Assembly: GCA_011503125.2 (NCBI GenBank)
Contig: WWBZ02000082.1
Span: forward strand, 2,108,001 to 2,172,000
Direction of reading: 5' to 3'
Origin: Botryosphaeria dothidea
Taxonomy: Eukaryota > Ascomycota > Dothideomycetes > Botryosphaeriales > Botryosphaeriaceae
Length of the DNA stretch: 64,000 nucleotides
Part shown: positions 44,001-55,922 of the stretch, piece by piece
Layout of the letters: every line of letters begins with the position of its first letter
How positions within the stretch are numbered: the first letter of the stretch is position 1
Notes under the pieces: model-generated
Databases searched by the model: none
What the model saw: only the letters and a program-made list of their open reading frames with translations
Told to the model about the DNA's origin: nothing
Made by a program: the position numbers and the translations under genes

Positions 44001-45121
44001 AGAAATGTGACTGCTCACACGCACAGACCACTTGGTTTTATGGAGAAAGTTTGGGCGGAAGCATGCTGGCTCACCGGTACCGAATGACAGAAGGAGATCC
44101 CCCGTTCCTTCGACTTCGTTCTTTGCTTCTTCCACTGGCGACGTTTGAAGTTGCGGCAGTATTCCCGGATTGGGCAGTGCGCAGTGATTTTCTCGTGTCC
44201 GGGAGAGCCGCGCATTCGTAATGGCTGGCGTTCGGTCACCGGACATGACTTGTGCTCAGTCTGGAAAGATGCGCCATCAGGCTCGGGAATTGGAAGAGAG
44301 AATACAGATAGGGGACTCGATAGTCTAGTTGGCCACGTATGCTGCCGGCTTCCAGCAGGAGGGTTCGCGCCAAAGCGTTGAGGCTGACTGCATATGATCC
44401 GACATCGCCCGCAAGGGCAAGTTGAGGAAGGAAAGAAACGTAAGCGGTGCGTGGTGTCCTTGCAGTGATTTCAAAGCATATATGTGCCAGGTGAGGCGCC
44501 TCGGTATGCTAGAGAGTCGAGACTTGGGCGTTGAGAAGGTCAGCCCACGCGGAGTGTGGTGTTCCGTCGACAGCAGGCGTGGCGTGAGTGCGTTGACGAT
44601 CGACCAGGGACGAGGAGGCCTGTGCCACACAATCGGCACAGTCATCACTGGTGGAGAGTGAGGGGCGTGCAGGTCTTGAAGAGACGGCTGTGATGGCCGT
44701 TCCGGAGTTGAGACAGGCAGGCAGCGAAAGTGGTGGCCGGCGTCAAGAGGTTGTGCCCTCGCGTCCTGCCGGCAAACCTTCTCGTTCGTTCTTTCCTCTA
44801 CCACTACCACCGACGCATAAGCCTCACAAGGGTCCTTCTCTCGACGGTCCGCAGCTGCGATTACCAATACGCTCCAGCCAATGGCTGTACTCACGGCTCT
44901 GCGCCCCGGTGGGCCCGTGGTGGATCGCGGACGGGGAGTCTCGGTATCGCCAGTCAACTTTCGAATGCCTATCGCGGCAATTTTTCGGTTTCCAACGTCA
45001 CCGCTTAGAAACGGACAAGAGCTGCTCTGTTTCCTGGCCCATGCCCCGGTCTAGGGACACCATATGAAATCTCTGCCTCCTAGCTGTTCGCCGCAAGGTC
45101 CTCCACTAGTCTTTGTGCACA
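44001..45121. other. Intergenic, no gene seen
   Basis: About 1.1 kb between the TDT and DHA1 transporters. A 210-codon minus-strand frame (44325-44957) has no domain and looks spurious. Confidence 0.4.
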
Positions 45122-47158
45122 ATGCAGTCCATTCTTCAGTACCGACGCATCGGCCTAGCTGCCCAAGCCCAGGTTCAGCGCGATCTGGAAAAGGCAAATA
45201 TTCTTACCATTCGTCCTCAGCCCGACCGATATCGTGTTTCGCTTGCGCAGTCTGAGGAGCAGAGTGAGAAGAGAAAGGAGAAGGAGGAGGAAAAGGACGG
45301 GGCTTTCACACCTGGTCGTGCCCACGACTCTTCTTCAACGTTGTCCAGTAACTCATCCACTTCCCAGGAGATTGAGCCCGTCGCCGTCGATCGCGTACAC
45401 ACCCAAGCCACCCAACGAACCCAGTATACCGCCAGAGCCGCTCTTGGCCACACCCTGACCGGCATTCATGCTCGCGATCGTCTTACCCATGAGGGCAAGG
45501 GAGAGCAAGTCTTTGTTGTCGGCTGGGAAGGTGAGGCCGATCCTCTGAACCCCAGAAATTGGAGCATCCCGAAACGAGTTGGTGTGACCCTGCAAATCGC
45601 TGCCATTGCTTTTGCTGTTTGCGCCGCTTCATCCATCGATGCAGCCATCGTGCCTCAGGCTGCAGCCGAATTCGGGGTCAGCGAGATTGCGGAAACTCTG
45701 GCGACAGGTACGTGGTCGGCTCAGCGAGCATTGCAACAACACCAGAAGAAGCAGAAGCCCACTTGAACTCCCTCAATGCTTCATTTCCCAGCTGCCATTT
45801 TGTTGCAACACTTCGCGGGCCGGCCTTATATGGGGTGCAGCCCCTTCCGGGTAGTCTGCTAACCACGCTGCAGGCATGTTCCTTATCGGCTTCGGTTGTG
45901 GTGCGCTCGTAGCGGGGCCATTCTCGGAAACCTTTGGACGCAATGTTATCTATATGGGATCCCTCATCATCTACAGTATCTGGATCATGGCAGCCGGTCT
46001 TGCTCCAAATTTCGGCGCTCAAATCGTGTTCCGCTTTTTGGCAGGCTGCTCCGCATCAACCCCTCTGACGTGCGCCGGGGGCTCGGTGTCTGATATGTAC
46101 AACGGGCTGGAGAAGACCTGGGGCTTCCCTCTCTTTGCCATTGCTGCCTTTGGTGGCCCTGTATTAGGGCCGGTTATTGGTGCCTACATCGGGCCCTCCC
46201 CGTTAATTTCCTGGCGATGGACTGAATGGATCATGTTTATCACATCTGGATTGGTGCTTGGTATGGTCTTTTGCTGCATGCCGGAGACCTATGCGCCGCT
46301 TCTCCTGAGTTGGAAGGCCAAGCAGCTCCGCAAGATCACCGGGGATCACCGTTTCCAGTCGCAGCACGAAATCGTTGAGTCAACGCTCTTCAGCCGTTTG
46401 AAGGTTGCTATGACGAGACCCTTTCTGATGGTGACGGAGCCCATCATCATGCTGATGACTCTTTACCTCACTGTCATCTACATCGTCCTCTTCACCTTCC
46501 TTGATGGATATGTCTATATCTTCCAAGATACGTACGGTATTTCTCAGGGCCTGACCAACATCATCTTTACCGCCATGTTCATCGGCATCGTCATGGTCGT
46601 CTGCCTCGTGCCCATCGTCTACCGCCTAACTGTCAAAGAGCTTGAGCGGGTTCAGGCCAAGGGCGAGGCCTTCTTTAATCCCGAAATTCGCCTCTGGTAC
46701 GCCATGCTGGGCGCAGCTCCTGCAATTCCGATAGGACTGTTTTGGATGGGTTGGGTAAGAAGCCAATTCTTAATGTCAAAAAGATAAAGAGAGCTGACAT
46801 GTGACGAATCACCTTCCAGACCGCGTACCCATCAATCAGCATCTGGTCTCCCATCATCGCCTCGGCAGCCTTCGGGTTCGGAATCATTGGCATATTCCTC
46901 AGCGCGTACATGTACATCATCGACTCTTACGAGATATACGCCGCTTCTGCACTCACATTTGTCACTCTTGTTCGCTATTTCGCCGCGGGCGGCATGACGG
47001 TGGTTGGCATACCCTTCTACGAGAATATGGGTGTGCATTACACCCTGACCATTTTGGCTTGTATTGCCGCTCTGATGACACCCATTCCGTACCTCCTGTA
47101 TAAGTGGGGACACGTCGTCCGGCAGAAGAGCAAGTACGCGGTTTCTCGTGAAGTCTAA
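45122..47158 (+). CDS. DHA1-type MFS transporter
   Basis: Predicted 601-residue MFS protein of the DHA1 drug:proton antiporter group (polyamine/multidrug type), with 12 expected membrane segments. Exons 45122-45707, 45874-46754 and 46820-47158 join in frame. A long hydrophilic N-terminus (about 150 residues, Glu/Lys- and Ser-rich) precedes DPLNPRNWSIPKR, the usual entry motif of this group. The antiporter motif appears as FGGPVLGPVIGAYIG. Other marks are GPFSETFGRN, GCSASTPLTCAGGSVSDMY and ISWRWTEWIMFI. Intron 1 is 166 nt, long for this window. The pump probably exports toxic small molecules from the cell; the substrate is unknown. Confidence 0.85.
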
Positions 47159-49554
47159 AGAACGGCGCCATCGAATGTGCGATGAAAACAAACTCCCGCT
47201 GAGTCTCTGAAACCCCACATCTAAAGTCGTCAAGTGGAGAACAGATGTAAGGCATAATATCACGTCTCAAGTCTTCAATATATTGCTCTTTGTCGTAATT
47301 TGGTGCCTCTATTCGTGAGTTCTCCACTTTTCTGTATCGAAACGTTCCCATCGTACCCCACGCAATCTGCTGTAGTAAATAGGAGGTATCAAGACCGATG
47401 AGATAGTAGGGTTAGAAATGTCTCGGGTTTAAAAAGAGAGTTTGGTCGGGGTGGAGGGGGGACATTCCGAAGGGGTGGAGTATAGAGGTGAGGATTGCCC
47501 GGTGAGGAGTAAATTAAGTAGCGCCGTCCGGGTTGCAGACTCGTGTTCGGGAGTGAATCTGGTTGAAGAGTTGAGTTTCCGGGTTCCCCTCATACTTTTG
47601 TGCTTTACAGCGGGGAGGAACAGCCGGTGCCGACTCCGTGAAGAAACGTGATTACCTGGTCTCGGTGGCGCACGGCATTGCAGAGACCGAGTCGGGGGAA
47701 TTGGCGCACGCGAAGGCCGAGGGCTGTGTGACAGCATGGTTCGGGGGGAGAAAGGGAAAAATAGGTTGGGCAAACCCGGAGCCTCGCTGGAGGCTGGATG
47801 TTTCTTTAAACGCGTATGGCGGTAACAGTCGGTAACCAGCGGTTCTGGTTACCGAGGCGCCGCATAAAGTTGAAGTATCAGTCGGGATAAGATTCGCCTC
47901 CGGCAGGGTCGCTTTCGCCCTTTGGCCTCCAGCACTGGTGGCCTGATTTGCAGGACGAGGGTCTTTTTTTTTTTTGTTGCATTGTAGTAGTTGTAACATG
48001 GACTAGAGAAGAAGTTACAATAGATAAATTACAGAGACAACGGGCACTAGTTGTTGGTGTAACTGTCAGACGTCTTTATACAGATGCAGCAACCCCTGTT
48101 GCACACGGTCAGCCTTAAGACCCGGAAATAAGACTGGTGACATGCTTGCTGTGCACTTATTCTTTAAGATAAATTGAAGGTGCTGATATCGCCGTTTAGG
48201 TAGGCATGTCGTACTGGACACTAGGGGGCCTTACCGAAGATCCTTGACGGGATGCCCTTATTTGGGATGATGATATACACTTTGGTAAGATACGGCATTT
48301 TTCTGGAATCCGAATCACTTCGACCCGCGGCGAGTTGTAGCAAGCCATAAGATCTGAAACTTCATTGGAGACAAGAGGCATCGGCTCTTGGTGCCATGGC
48401 GGGATATAATTCCCTTCGATACTGGAGACGAGCAGCGAGGCGCTTACACTTGCCACGCACAAATAATGCGGCGGAAAGCAATGCAATCGCTGCGCGCAGG
48501 ATGAGATTTGTAGGCAGCGAGCGAAGAAAGTTCGCAGATGGCCTGGAAGAAGCAATGTGCTCTCCACTTACCGAATCAGGCATCCATGCACGGCCCCACG
48601 TCTCTCACTTGGGCGCCGCGCTGTCCGCGGATGTCCGCGGGATCGCCCGGCTTTTGCCTGACTTCTTATTCCGACTATCGTGCTGCTGAATTCTGCAAAT
48701 CCACGTCATCTTACCAGTGAAACTTTTTTATGGTTTTATTTAACTCGCCCTTGCGCCTGTGATCGGCCCCGCCTGCATACGAGCCACTCACAATGTTTAC
48801 TTGGCGCAGGCACATGTCTCGCGCCACTCCCGCTACCTCAACGTTTGATTCAACTTCGGACACAGGGTAGATCATGGCCATTTTCAGTAACGACCCTGCG
48901 GTGGTAGATGAAGTGTGACCAGCCGGCCACTCCGCTGGTCGAGGCTCGAAGTACCGGCTTCTTGTTCCTGGGACTGCGAGTCAAGCCTGAAGCATGATAT
49001 TCGCCAACTCAGGCCAAGGCCGCATGTGTTTCTGTATATGCAGCTAATCAGTCTACTGACTGCTGGGGATCTTCCGGCAAAAGTGCCGACACGCTCGGCC
49101 TCCGATTGCAGATTTTCACGCACGCTTAACTTCCCGCAATGTCCCTTACTTCGACCATCTATCTTGGTGCAGATATTTCCTGTCCGGATCACTTGAGTCC
49201 GTGCTCCCTTTCCTTGCGAGTGCAGCTAAGCAATCCTCCGGAAGCTTGATCTCCTGACTTGCATGATGATGGGTGGTCAAGGGCTCAAGTCTCAACGACA
49301 CGATTCACTCTTGGCTCTTGGCCTCAAGCCTTTCGAAGGCATCGTCCAAGATAACGACCCTACCCCCGCAGTAGGCCCAGGACAGGTCGTGCAAAGCTAA
49401 GGCTCTGTAGAGGGTGGCCAGAACTACCCTGTACACCCGCGGCCGCTCAGCTCTACGCATAAAGAGCTGAGAGTTTCCCCGCAGTCTATGCAGCTTCGCA
49501 CCTTCTTCTCTTACACACTCTGCAGTCTGGATAAGGTCCCTTAAGCCTTCCATA
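47159..49554. other. Intergenic, no gene seen
   Basis: About 2.4 kb between two MFS genes. It has a T12 run at 47964-47975 and only short frames. The right end is the promoter of the allantoate-permease-like gene. Confidence 0.45.
47964..47975. repeat. T12 homopolymer
   Basis: Run of 12 T in the intergenic region. Confidence 0.7.
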
Positions 49555-51309
49555 ATGTCAGACACAAGCACGCACGCCGAGTCGAAGGTCGAGGTCATCG
49601 CTGAGACGGAGACGCGGTCCGACTCCTTGCTGGTAGACCCCGAGGCTGAGAAGAAGTTGCTCTGGAAGATCGATTGGAAGATTCTGCCGGTGATCATACC
49701 GTTGTACGTCTGCAGCTTTCTTGACCGCGTCAATATCGGTAAGTATCGTGTGCTTCTCCTCGTCTTGAAAGCATCCGGAGTCTTACATATGACAGGCAAT
49801 GCACGGCTCTACGGCCTCGAGGAAGACCTCGGTCTCACCAGCATGGAATTTTCTATTGCCTTGTCCATCTTGTTCGTCACGTACGTTTCCGTGGAGATTC
49901 CTTCCAATTTGCTCATCAAGAGGATCGGCTCGTCGAGATGGATTGCCTTCATCACTTTCATGTGGGGCTTGACTGCCATGTGCATGGGGTTCGTCCAGAG
50001 CTTTGGCGGCTTGGTCGTCTGTCGTCTGTTCCTAGGACTCTTCGAAGGCGGGTTTGTACCAGGAGTTCTCCTCTACATGTCCGACTTCTACACCAAGAAC
50101 GAGATAGCGTTGCGGGTGTCGATGTTCATTTTCAGCTCGCCCCTCGCAGGGGCTTTCGGAGGACTACTCGCTTATGCTATTGGGTAAATATCCGTTGCAC
50201 CTTCGTGCCTGAGTACCCAAGGCTGACACACAGGCGCGTAGTCACATGGACGGCATTCTGGGCCACCGGGGATGGCGCTGGATCTTCATCCTCGAGGGCA
50301 TACCGACCATGCTCATCGCCTTGAGTAGCTACTTCTTCCTTGCAGATAGTCCGGAAACGGCAAAGTACTTGACGCCCGAAGAAAAGATTCTCGTGCGTGT
50401 CCGTCAAAGGCGGTGCATCGGCGGCTCGGATACTGCGCACATTCTGCGAAAGGAAGATGTTTACGAAGCCCTGAAGGACTGGAAGATCTGGATGCTGTGC
50501 ATCGCTGGTTTCAATTGCGCGTCCATGTTCTACGGCTACAGCACGTTCCTGCCGACCATCATTCACGGCATCGACCCTTCCTACTCGATTGCCATGGTCC
50601 AGGTAATGACGATCCCATGCTACCTGGGCGGCGCTCTCGTTATGCTGGTCGTGGCATACGTATCTGACCGACTTCAAACTCGCGGGAGCATCGCGGCGAC
50701 TACGGGGATGTTGTCCTGCGCCGGGTATGCAGTCCTTCTGGCTACCGATGACAGTGGTGCCGGATACGCCGGGTGCTTCCTCATCGCGCTGGGCATGTAT
50801 CCCGCCATGTCGCTGACCTTGGCATGGTTGTTGGCCAACACTCCGCGATACGGGAAACGGTCACTAGGTATAGCCATGAACACGATGGCCGTGAACAGCG
50901 GAGGTATCATGATGAGTTACGTAAGTCTCGACTTCCCATGCTCTTGAAATAGTCTCCCAGAAATCATTCCTTACTCTTACGGTCCTTTGCTACTCGTCCA
51001 TTATGACCCTCCAAAAATGTCTATGGCTTTTTCGAAAGACCGCGATAACGGAATCAAGCAATGTGGCTGGAACTCACCATCGCACAGATCTACCCCAAAT
51101 CCGAAGGACCACGTTACACGCGCGGTCACAGCGTTACACTCAGCTTGGTCGTCGTGGCGGTCCTCGACCTGGCCTTCCTCTCAGCCTACTTTTCCCACGT
51201 GAACCGTAGGAGACGCGCAGGCCTGGAAGACCACAAGATTGCCGATATGACGCCGGAAGAGATCGATGAGCTGGGCGACAGAAACCCGCGGTTCATTTAC
51301 ACGACGTGA
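49555..51309 (+). CDS. Allantoate-permease-family MFS transporter (anion:cation symporter)
   Basis: Predicted 490-residue MFS protein of the Dal5/Tna1 anion:cation symporter family, which imports small organic anions such as allantoate, nicotinate, pantothenate or vitamins with protons. Exons 49555-49738, 49796-50183, 50242-50920 and 51088-51309 keep the frame. Marks are WKIDWKILPVIIPLYVCSFLDRVNIGNA in the first segment, EIPSNLLIKRIG, RLFLGLFEGGFVPGVLLYMS, and HRGWRWIFILEGIPT in the mid-region. The last intron is 167 nt and the C-terminus starts IYPKSEGPRYTRGH. The start lies just upstream of an acidic N-terminus typical of the family. Substrate not determinable. Confidence 0.87.
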
Positions 51310-52331
51310 TAGACGGAAGGTAGGAATATGCAGGTGAAAGATTGGAGACATCCTCTAATATGGATATCGACTCGGAACTTGACGGAATCCTGAGAGAGTT
51401 TATTGATGCTATGTCGCGGCTTGATTGAAACGTGACTGTCGTTTCTGTCAAATAAACGAAGACGGCATTGAGAGCTTGCTTCCGGCTTCAACGCCATAGC
51501 GTTAATGGTCCTTCATGGACCGCCAAAAGTAGGACAGGATGGCCTGAGGATCATTCGAGAGATGGAACTCGCGTGGGATAGTATAACGAATGAATGACTT
51601 TGACATGAGCCCTGTCCAGCTTACCAAACCAAGAAGTTGGCTCCGAGACCATTTGTTTTCGGGCGTAAGCATTGACGAAGATGGATAATCCAGTGAATTT
51701 TTCTGTCCATCACGATATGCGATAAGAGGATACTGTTCGAACTGTGTTTAGGCTCTGGCTCACGCAGGGCACAACTTACATACTTCGATGAGAGACATAC
51801 TCAGAAACCCCGTCCGAGGGTCATATCAGTAAACAAGAGTCTCCAGCGGAGAACGTAGCGACGAGGATTGGCGGAGAACGGGGCGCATGGAGAAAGGACA
51901 AGGGGGGGTCGGTAATCAGGGCACTCCGATTGGCGGGGGCACTGCGGGAGCTCTGGCCAGCTTCCTGAGCCTCGGTCCCCAGCCGGCTCGCAACGCGTCG
52001 CCTGGCCTTCACCCCGCCGGTTTGGCGTGTCTTTACCCCGGACGCTCGAGCTAGTATCGTGCGTATCCACGTCCGGACCTGGTGGCCAGATGCAGAAATG
52101 TAGACCTCGAATACTAGTCCCCTGGATCCCCCCCACAACTCTCCCCCTACTTCTCTGGCCTCTTCTCTTTCTCTTCCCTTCCAACCTCTGCGGCGTTTCC
52201 GTCTCTCGAGCGTGACCGACCTACCTGTCTCGGAGCTCGCCGGTTCCAGCTTCTTCTCCCTCCTCACGCTCCAGCACTCACTCGCCCACCCGTCCACCAC
52301 TCCACGAAGCCTTCCGTAGCAGCCAGCAACC
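51310..52331. other. Intergenic, no gene seen
   Basis: About 1 kb; the last 300 bases are C/T-rich and form the leader of the cytochrome b5/acyl-CoA dehydrogenase gene. Confidence 0.45.
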
Positions 52332-54080
52332 ATGCCGCACCAAGTCCTCACGCGCGCCGAAGTCGCCAAGCACAATAATGCCGACGACCTCTGGTGCATC
52401 ATCGATCACCGCGTCTACGACCTCACCGACTTCCTCGACGCCCACCCCGGCGGCTCCGTCGTCCTCGCCCAGATCGCCGGCACCGACGCGACCGCCGCCT
52501 TCTACAACCTGCACCGGCACGAGGTCCTGCAGAAGTACGCCTCGCTCTGCGTGGGCGTGCTCGAGAACGAGACGCCGGAGGTCGTCGAGCAGAAGGCGGG
52601 CGAGCTGAGCGCGGTGCCGTACGCGGAGCCGCTGTGGCTGCGGCCGACGTTCCACAGCCCGTACTACAAGGACACCCACCGCGCGCTGCAGCAGGCGGTG
52701 CGCGTCTTCACTGACACGTACGTGACGCCCGAGGCGCAGGAGAAGGAGCGCGACGGCACCTACATCAGCCAGGAGCTCATCGACCGCATGGCCGAGACCA
52801 ACATCCTCGCCATGAAGCTCGGCCCGGGCCGGCATCTGCACGGCAGGAAGCTGCTCGGCGGCGCGGTGGACGGCAAGGATTTCGACTACTTCCATGACTT
52901 GGTCGTCGCGCAGGAGTCCGTAAGGGCCAAGGCGCGTGGTTTCCAGGACGGAAACATGGCCGGCATGATGATCTCGTTGACGGCGGTGAGGGAGTGGCTT
53001 GGGGATAAGCAACTGCAGGCGAAGGTGACCGAGGAGTGTTTGAGCGGGAAGAAGAAGATTTGCTTGGCCATCACCGAGGCCTTTGCTGGTACGTACTACG
53101 GGGTTAGGACTCTTTTTTGAACGGATATTGACACATGTTGCAGGCAGCGATGTTGCTGGAATACGCACTACCGCCGAAAAGACCCCTGACGGCAAGCACT
53201 ACATTATCAATGGCACCAAGAAGTGGATCACGAATGGAATGTTCTGTGACTACTTTGTCGTTGGCTGCAAGACTGACAAGGGATTCTCTGTCATACTCGT
53301 CGACAGACAGGAGGGTGTCGAGACGAAGCCCATCAAGACAAGTTACTCGACTGCAGCCGCAACCGCGTACATTCAGTTCGAGAACGTCAAGGTTCCAGTC
53401 AATCACCTTCTTGGGCAGGAGCACAAGGGTTTCATGGTGATCATGAGTAACTTCAACCACGAGAGATGGGCTATGTGCTGCGAGTCATCAGTTGGCAGCG
53501 CATCATTGTCGAGGAGTGCCTGAAGTGGGCAAACCAGCGTATTGTTTTTGGCAAGAATCTCCTCGCACAGCGGTCATTAGACAAAAGTGCGCCATCCCTT
53601 GCTCTTGTCTCGCCATTTTTGTCCATTCCGTGACTAATAATTTGCAGGTTGGGCGAAATGATCTCGCACGTCGAGCGCCAACCAGGCATTCGGCTAGGAG
53701 CAGATCACGCACCAGATGTGCACAGATGACCCTACGAAGGAGCAGGCGACGGCACCTGAGGCGGACCAATGGTCCTCCTGTCAAATCTGTTTCTGAGACG
53801 CGCTCCGCACATGAGGTTGAGCAGTCATTTCCTCCCTCATTTCCCCCATTGGGCGGTGTAAGGATCCCTTGGACTGACGCTCTTTTTAGGTTGCGGACGA
53901 AGGCGGTCAATATCTTCGGCGGTCCGTGGCATTACCCAAACGGCGATGGGAAGGGTGGTGGAGCACTTCTCTCACCGGTGCTACAAGTTCGACGCGATTT
54001 GGGTGGCACAGAAGAGATCTGGCCGATCTCGGAGAGTGAGGACAGGCGATGAAGGTAGCTGACCCAAGGCGATGCTGTAG
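52332..54080 (+). pseudogene. Cytochrome b5-acyl-CoA dehydrogenase fusion, 3' part broken
   Basis: Fusion of a cytochrome b5 heme domain (about residues 5-78, with HPGG and HRHE heme ligands) to an acyl-CoA dehydrogenase (from about residue 95). This fusion is known in fungi and would oxidise an acyl-CoA. Exon 1 is 52332-53090; an intron at 53091-53143 leads to a clean exon holding KKICLAITEAFAGSDVAGIRTTA across the splice, KKWITNGMFCDYF and NHERWAMCC. From about 53478 the frame breaks repeatedly. Blocks remain in order (EECLKWANQRIVFGKNLLAQ, LGEMISHVE, EQITHQMCT, the VADE splice, YKFDAIWGGTEEI and a short tail to a TAG at 54078), separated by some ten 1-2 nt indels. The FAD-linked C-terminal domain cannot be made as written. 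Confidence 0.75.
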
Positions 54081-55350
54081 AATTCCAGAGGTAGTAATGG
54101 AGCACAATATGACTGCTGGTTGTGTCGTGCAGTGACTGGAAGTCGACCGATCGGGCGTTGGCGACCATTTTGAGCGGATCAGGTGGGCGCAGCGCCGCGG
54201 GAATGTTTCCATCAGGATCGGTCAACCCTTGGATGTCTGGCGGGTTAAAAGCTAATCAGGCGGGAGCGACAGGTCATTCGAGAGCGCTGCCCCTGCATTG
54301 GGGTCTCTCAACATATATTGGGATGGTGGTGGCACACGAGGCGGTGACAACAAGAATGGGGTTGGAGGCTTGCTGCATGCATGTCGTGCATTAAGTTGCA
54401 TGACTGGTGCCCGGTTGGAACGGCCGAGTTTCGTTAAAGAGGCTAAAGAGACAGCGTGTGCGACGTGTGCAGACAAGAGGAGCAGCTTGAGACGGCGGCT
54501 TGGAGGCGCCCTTTGACGAGCCGAAGACGGATGAACGGCGGCGGGAGAGCGCGTGCTGTCGGGGTTGCTGGTCTGGCGGGCCTGGGGCCGCGGGCTGGCG
54601 CTGGATGGAGGACCGTCTGGCTGCAAGAGCCGCAGGACGCGAGGCGCTTGCTCGGTGGTGCGCGCTGCTAGGCGGCCGATCGTCGAGGCTTGCGCGCGCT
54701 CTTATCTGCGCTGGACGAAAGGTGCACATGACCGCGGGGGCGAGTGCTGGGCCGATACGTGGCAGGCGCTGTGCTGGGGTTGAGATGAGTGCATGGACGC
54801 GGTCTGGCGTGGTCGTGATCCTGGACGCAGGGCCAGCCAGCGCTGTGTTGTGCCAGCCAGTGCCGCATGGGGAAGCGAGCTGGACATGCGACCAACCATG
54901 GAGTGGTGCAGTGCAGGCCGCCGGCGTGGTCGGCGCGGCGATTCGAGGCGTTCGGTCGGCATGTAGTCCGAATAGCGGAGCCACAGGCAGTTGCCAGGGC
55001 CTGAGCCTGAGCCGGGGCGCTGCAGCGGAGCTGGGCCAGATGATGCACAGCGCAGCAGGGCCCTTCCCACGCCTTGACCTTGGACGTGCTTCTTAACGCT
55101 TCGCCGCCTTCGACCCTCTTCTCGTCATCGGAGCCGCCTCTCCTCCCTTTCACCGTCCCTTGATTATTCACCACCCGCGCCCCCAGCGACCTACTTATAC
55201 CCCCAGCCGCCCCCGTCTGCCCTCACTATCTCCGTCTCTCCATCCACCCCAACGCCTCACCACACCACCTCTCCGCCGAGCCTCACCTTCCCGGCCGCAT
55301 ACCACGACACCCTTCCGACGTCTCGCGTGAGCACCGACTGTCATTCCAAC
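54081..55350. other. Intergenic, GC-rich, no gene seen
   Basis: About 1.3 kb. GC-rich from about 54480 to 55080 with meaningless overlapping frames, then C/T-rich up to the AN1 gene start. Confidence 0.45.
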
Positions 55351-55922
55351 ATGCGCTCCAACAGCATCTCGTCCATCTCCTCTTCCTCTTCTGCCTGGGA
55401 CTGCGAAGACTCTATGCAGATCTTCGTCAAGAACATCGCCGGCGAGAGTGAGTCCAGCCTTCTCCAAGCCACCCCCTAGCTCATCCTGACGCTAACACTG
55501 TCACAGCCTTCCCTCTGACTGTGCCGTCGGATACGTCGATAGAAACCCTCAAGAGCCTCCTGGCCCTCCGCACCAACCTGCCCTCCTCAGATCTGCGTCT
55601 GGTGCATGCCGGCAAGCACCTCACGTCTGCTGACTCGACGTTGACCGATTACAACATCGCCCGTGACTCGACACTACACCTCGCCCTTCCCGTCCGCGGC
55701 GGCATGCCTCCCAAGAAGATCCGCTGCAGCTACAAGGACTGCAAGGATGCGGCGCAGCGCATTGTCGGCGACTGCGGCTTCTGCTCTGGCCACTTCTGCG
55801 GCCGCCACCGTCTGCTAGAGGACCACAAGTGCTCAGGCCTCGAGGACTGCAAGAAGGAGAGCCACGAGCGCAATGCGGAGAAGCTCAATTCGGAACGCAC
55901 CGTTGCGATACGCGGCATCTAA
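55351..55922 (+). CDS. Ubiquitin-like/AN1 zinc finger protein
   Basis: Predicted 170-residue protein, exons 55351-55447 and 55507-55922. A Ser-rich start is followed by a ubiquitin-like domain (MQIFVKNIAGETFPLTVPSD, then LRLVHAGKHL, then LHLALPVRGG, ending with the Gly-Gly of ubiquitin). An AN1 zinc finger comes next: CSYKDC, CGFCSGHFCGRH and HKC, with two zinc sites. After GG the tail begins MPPKKIRC, so a ubiquitin-like cleavage after the di-glycine is possible. AN1/ubiquitin-like proteins bind ubiquitin chains or the Cdc48/proteasome system and often respond to arsenite or heat; that role here is from family knowledge. Its C/T-rich leader suggests high expression. Confidence 0.85.

Noticed and set aside
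44325..44957. 210-codon minus-strand open frame
   Set aside because: Low-complexity Arg/Pro/Ser composition, no domain, lies in the leader region of the DHA1 gene.
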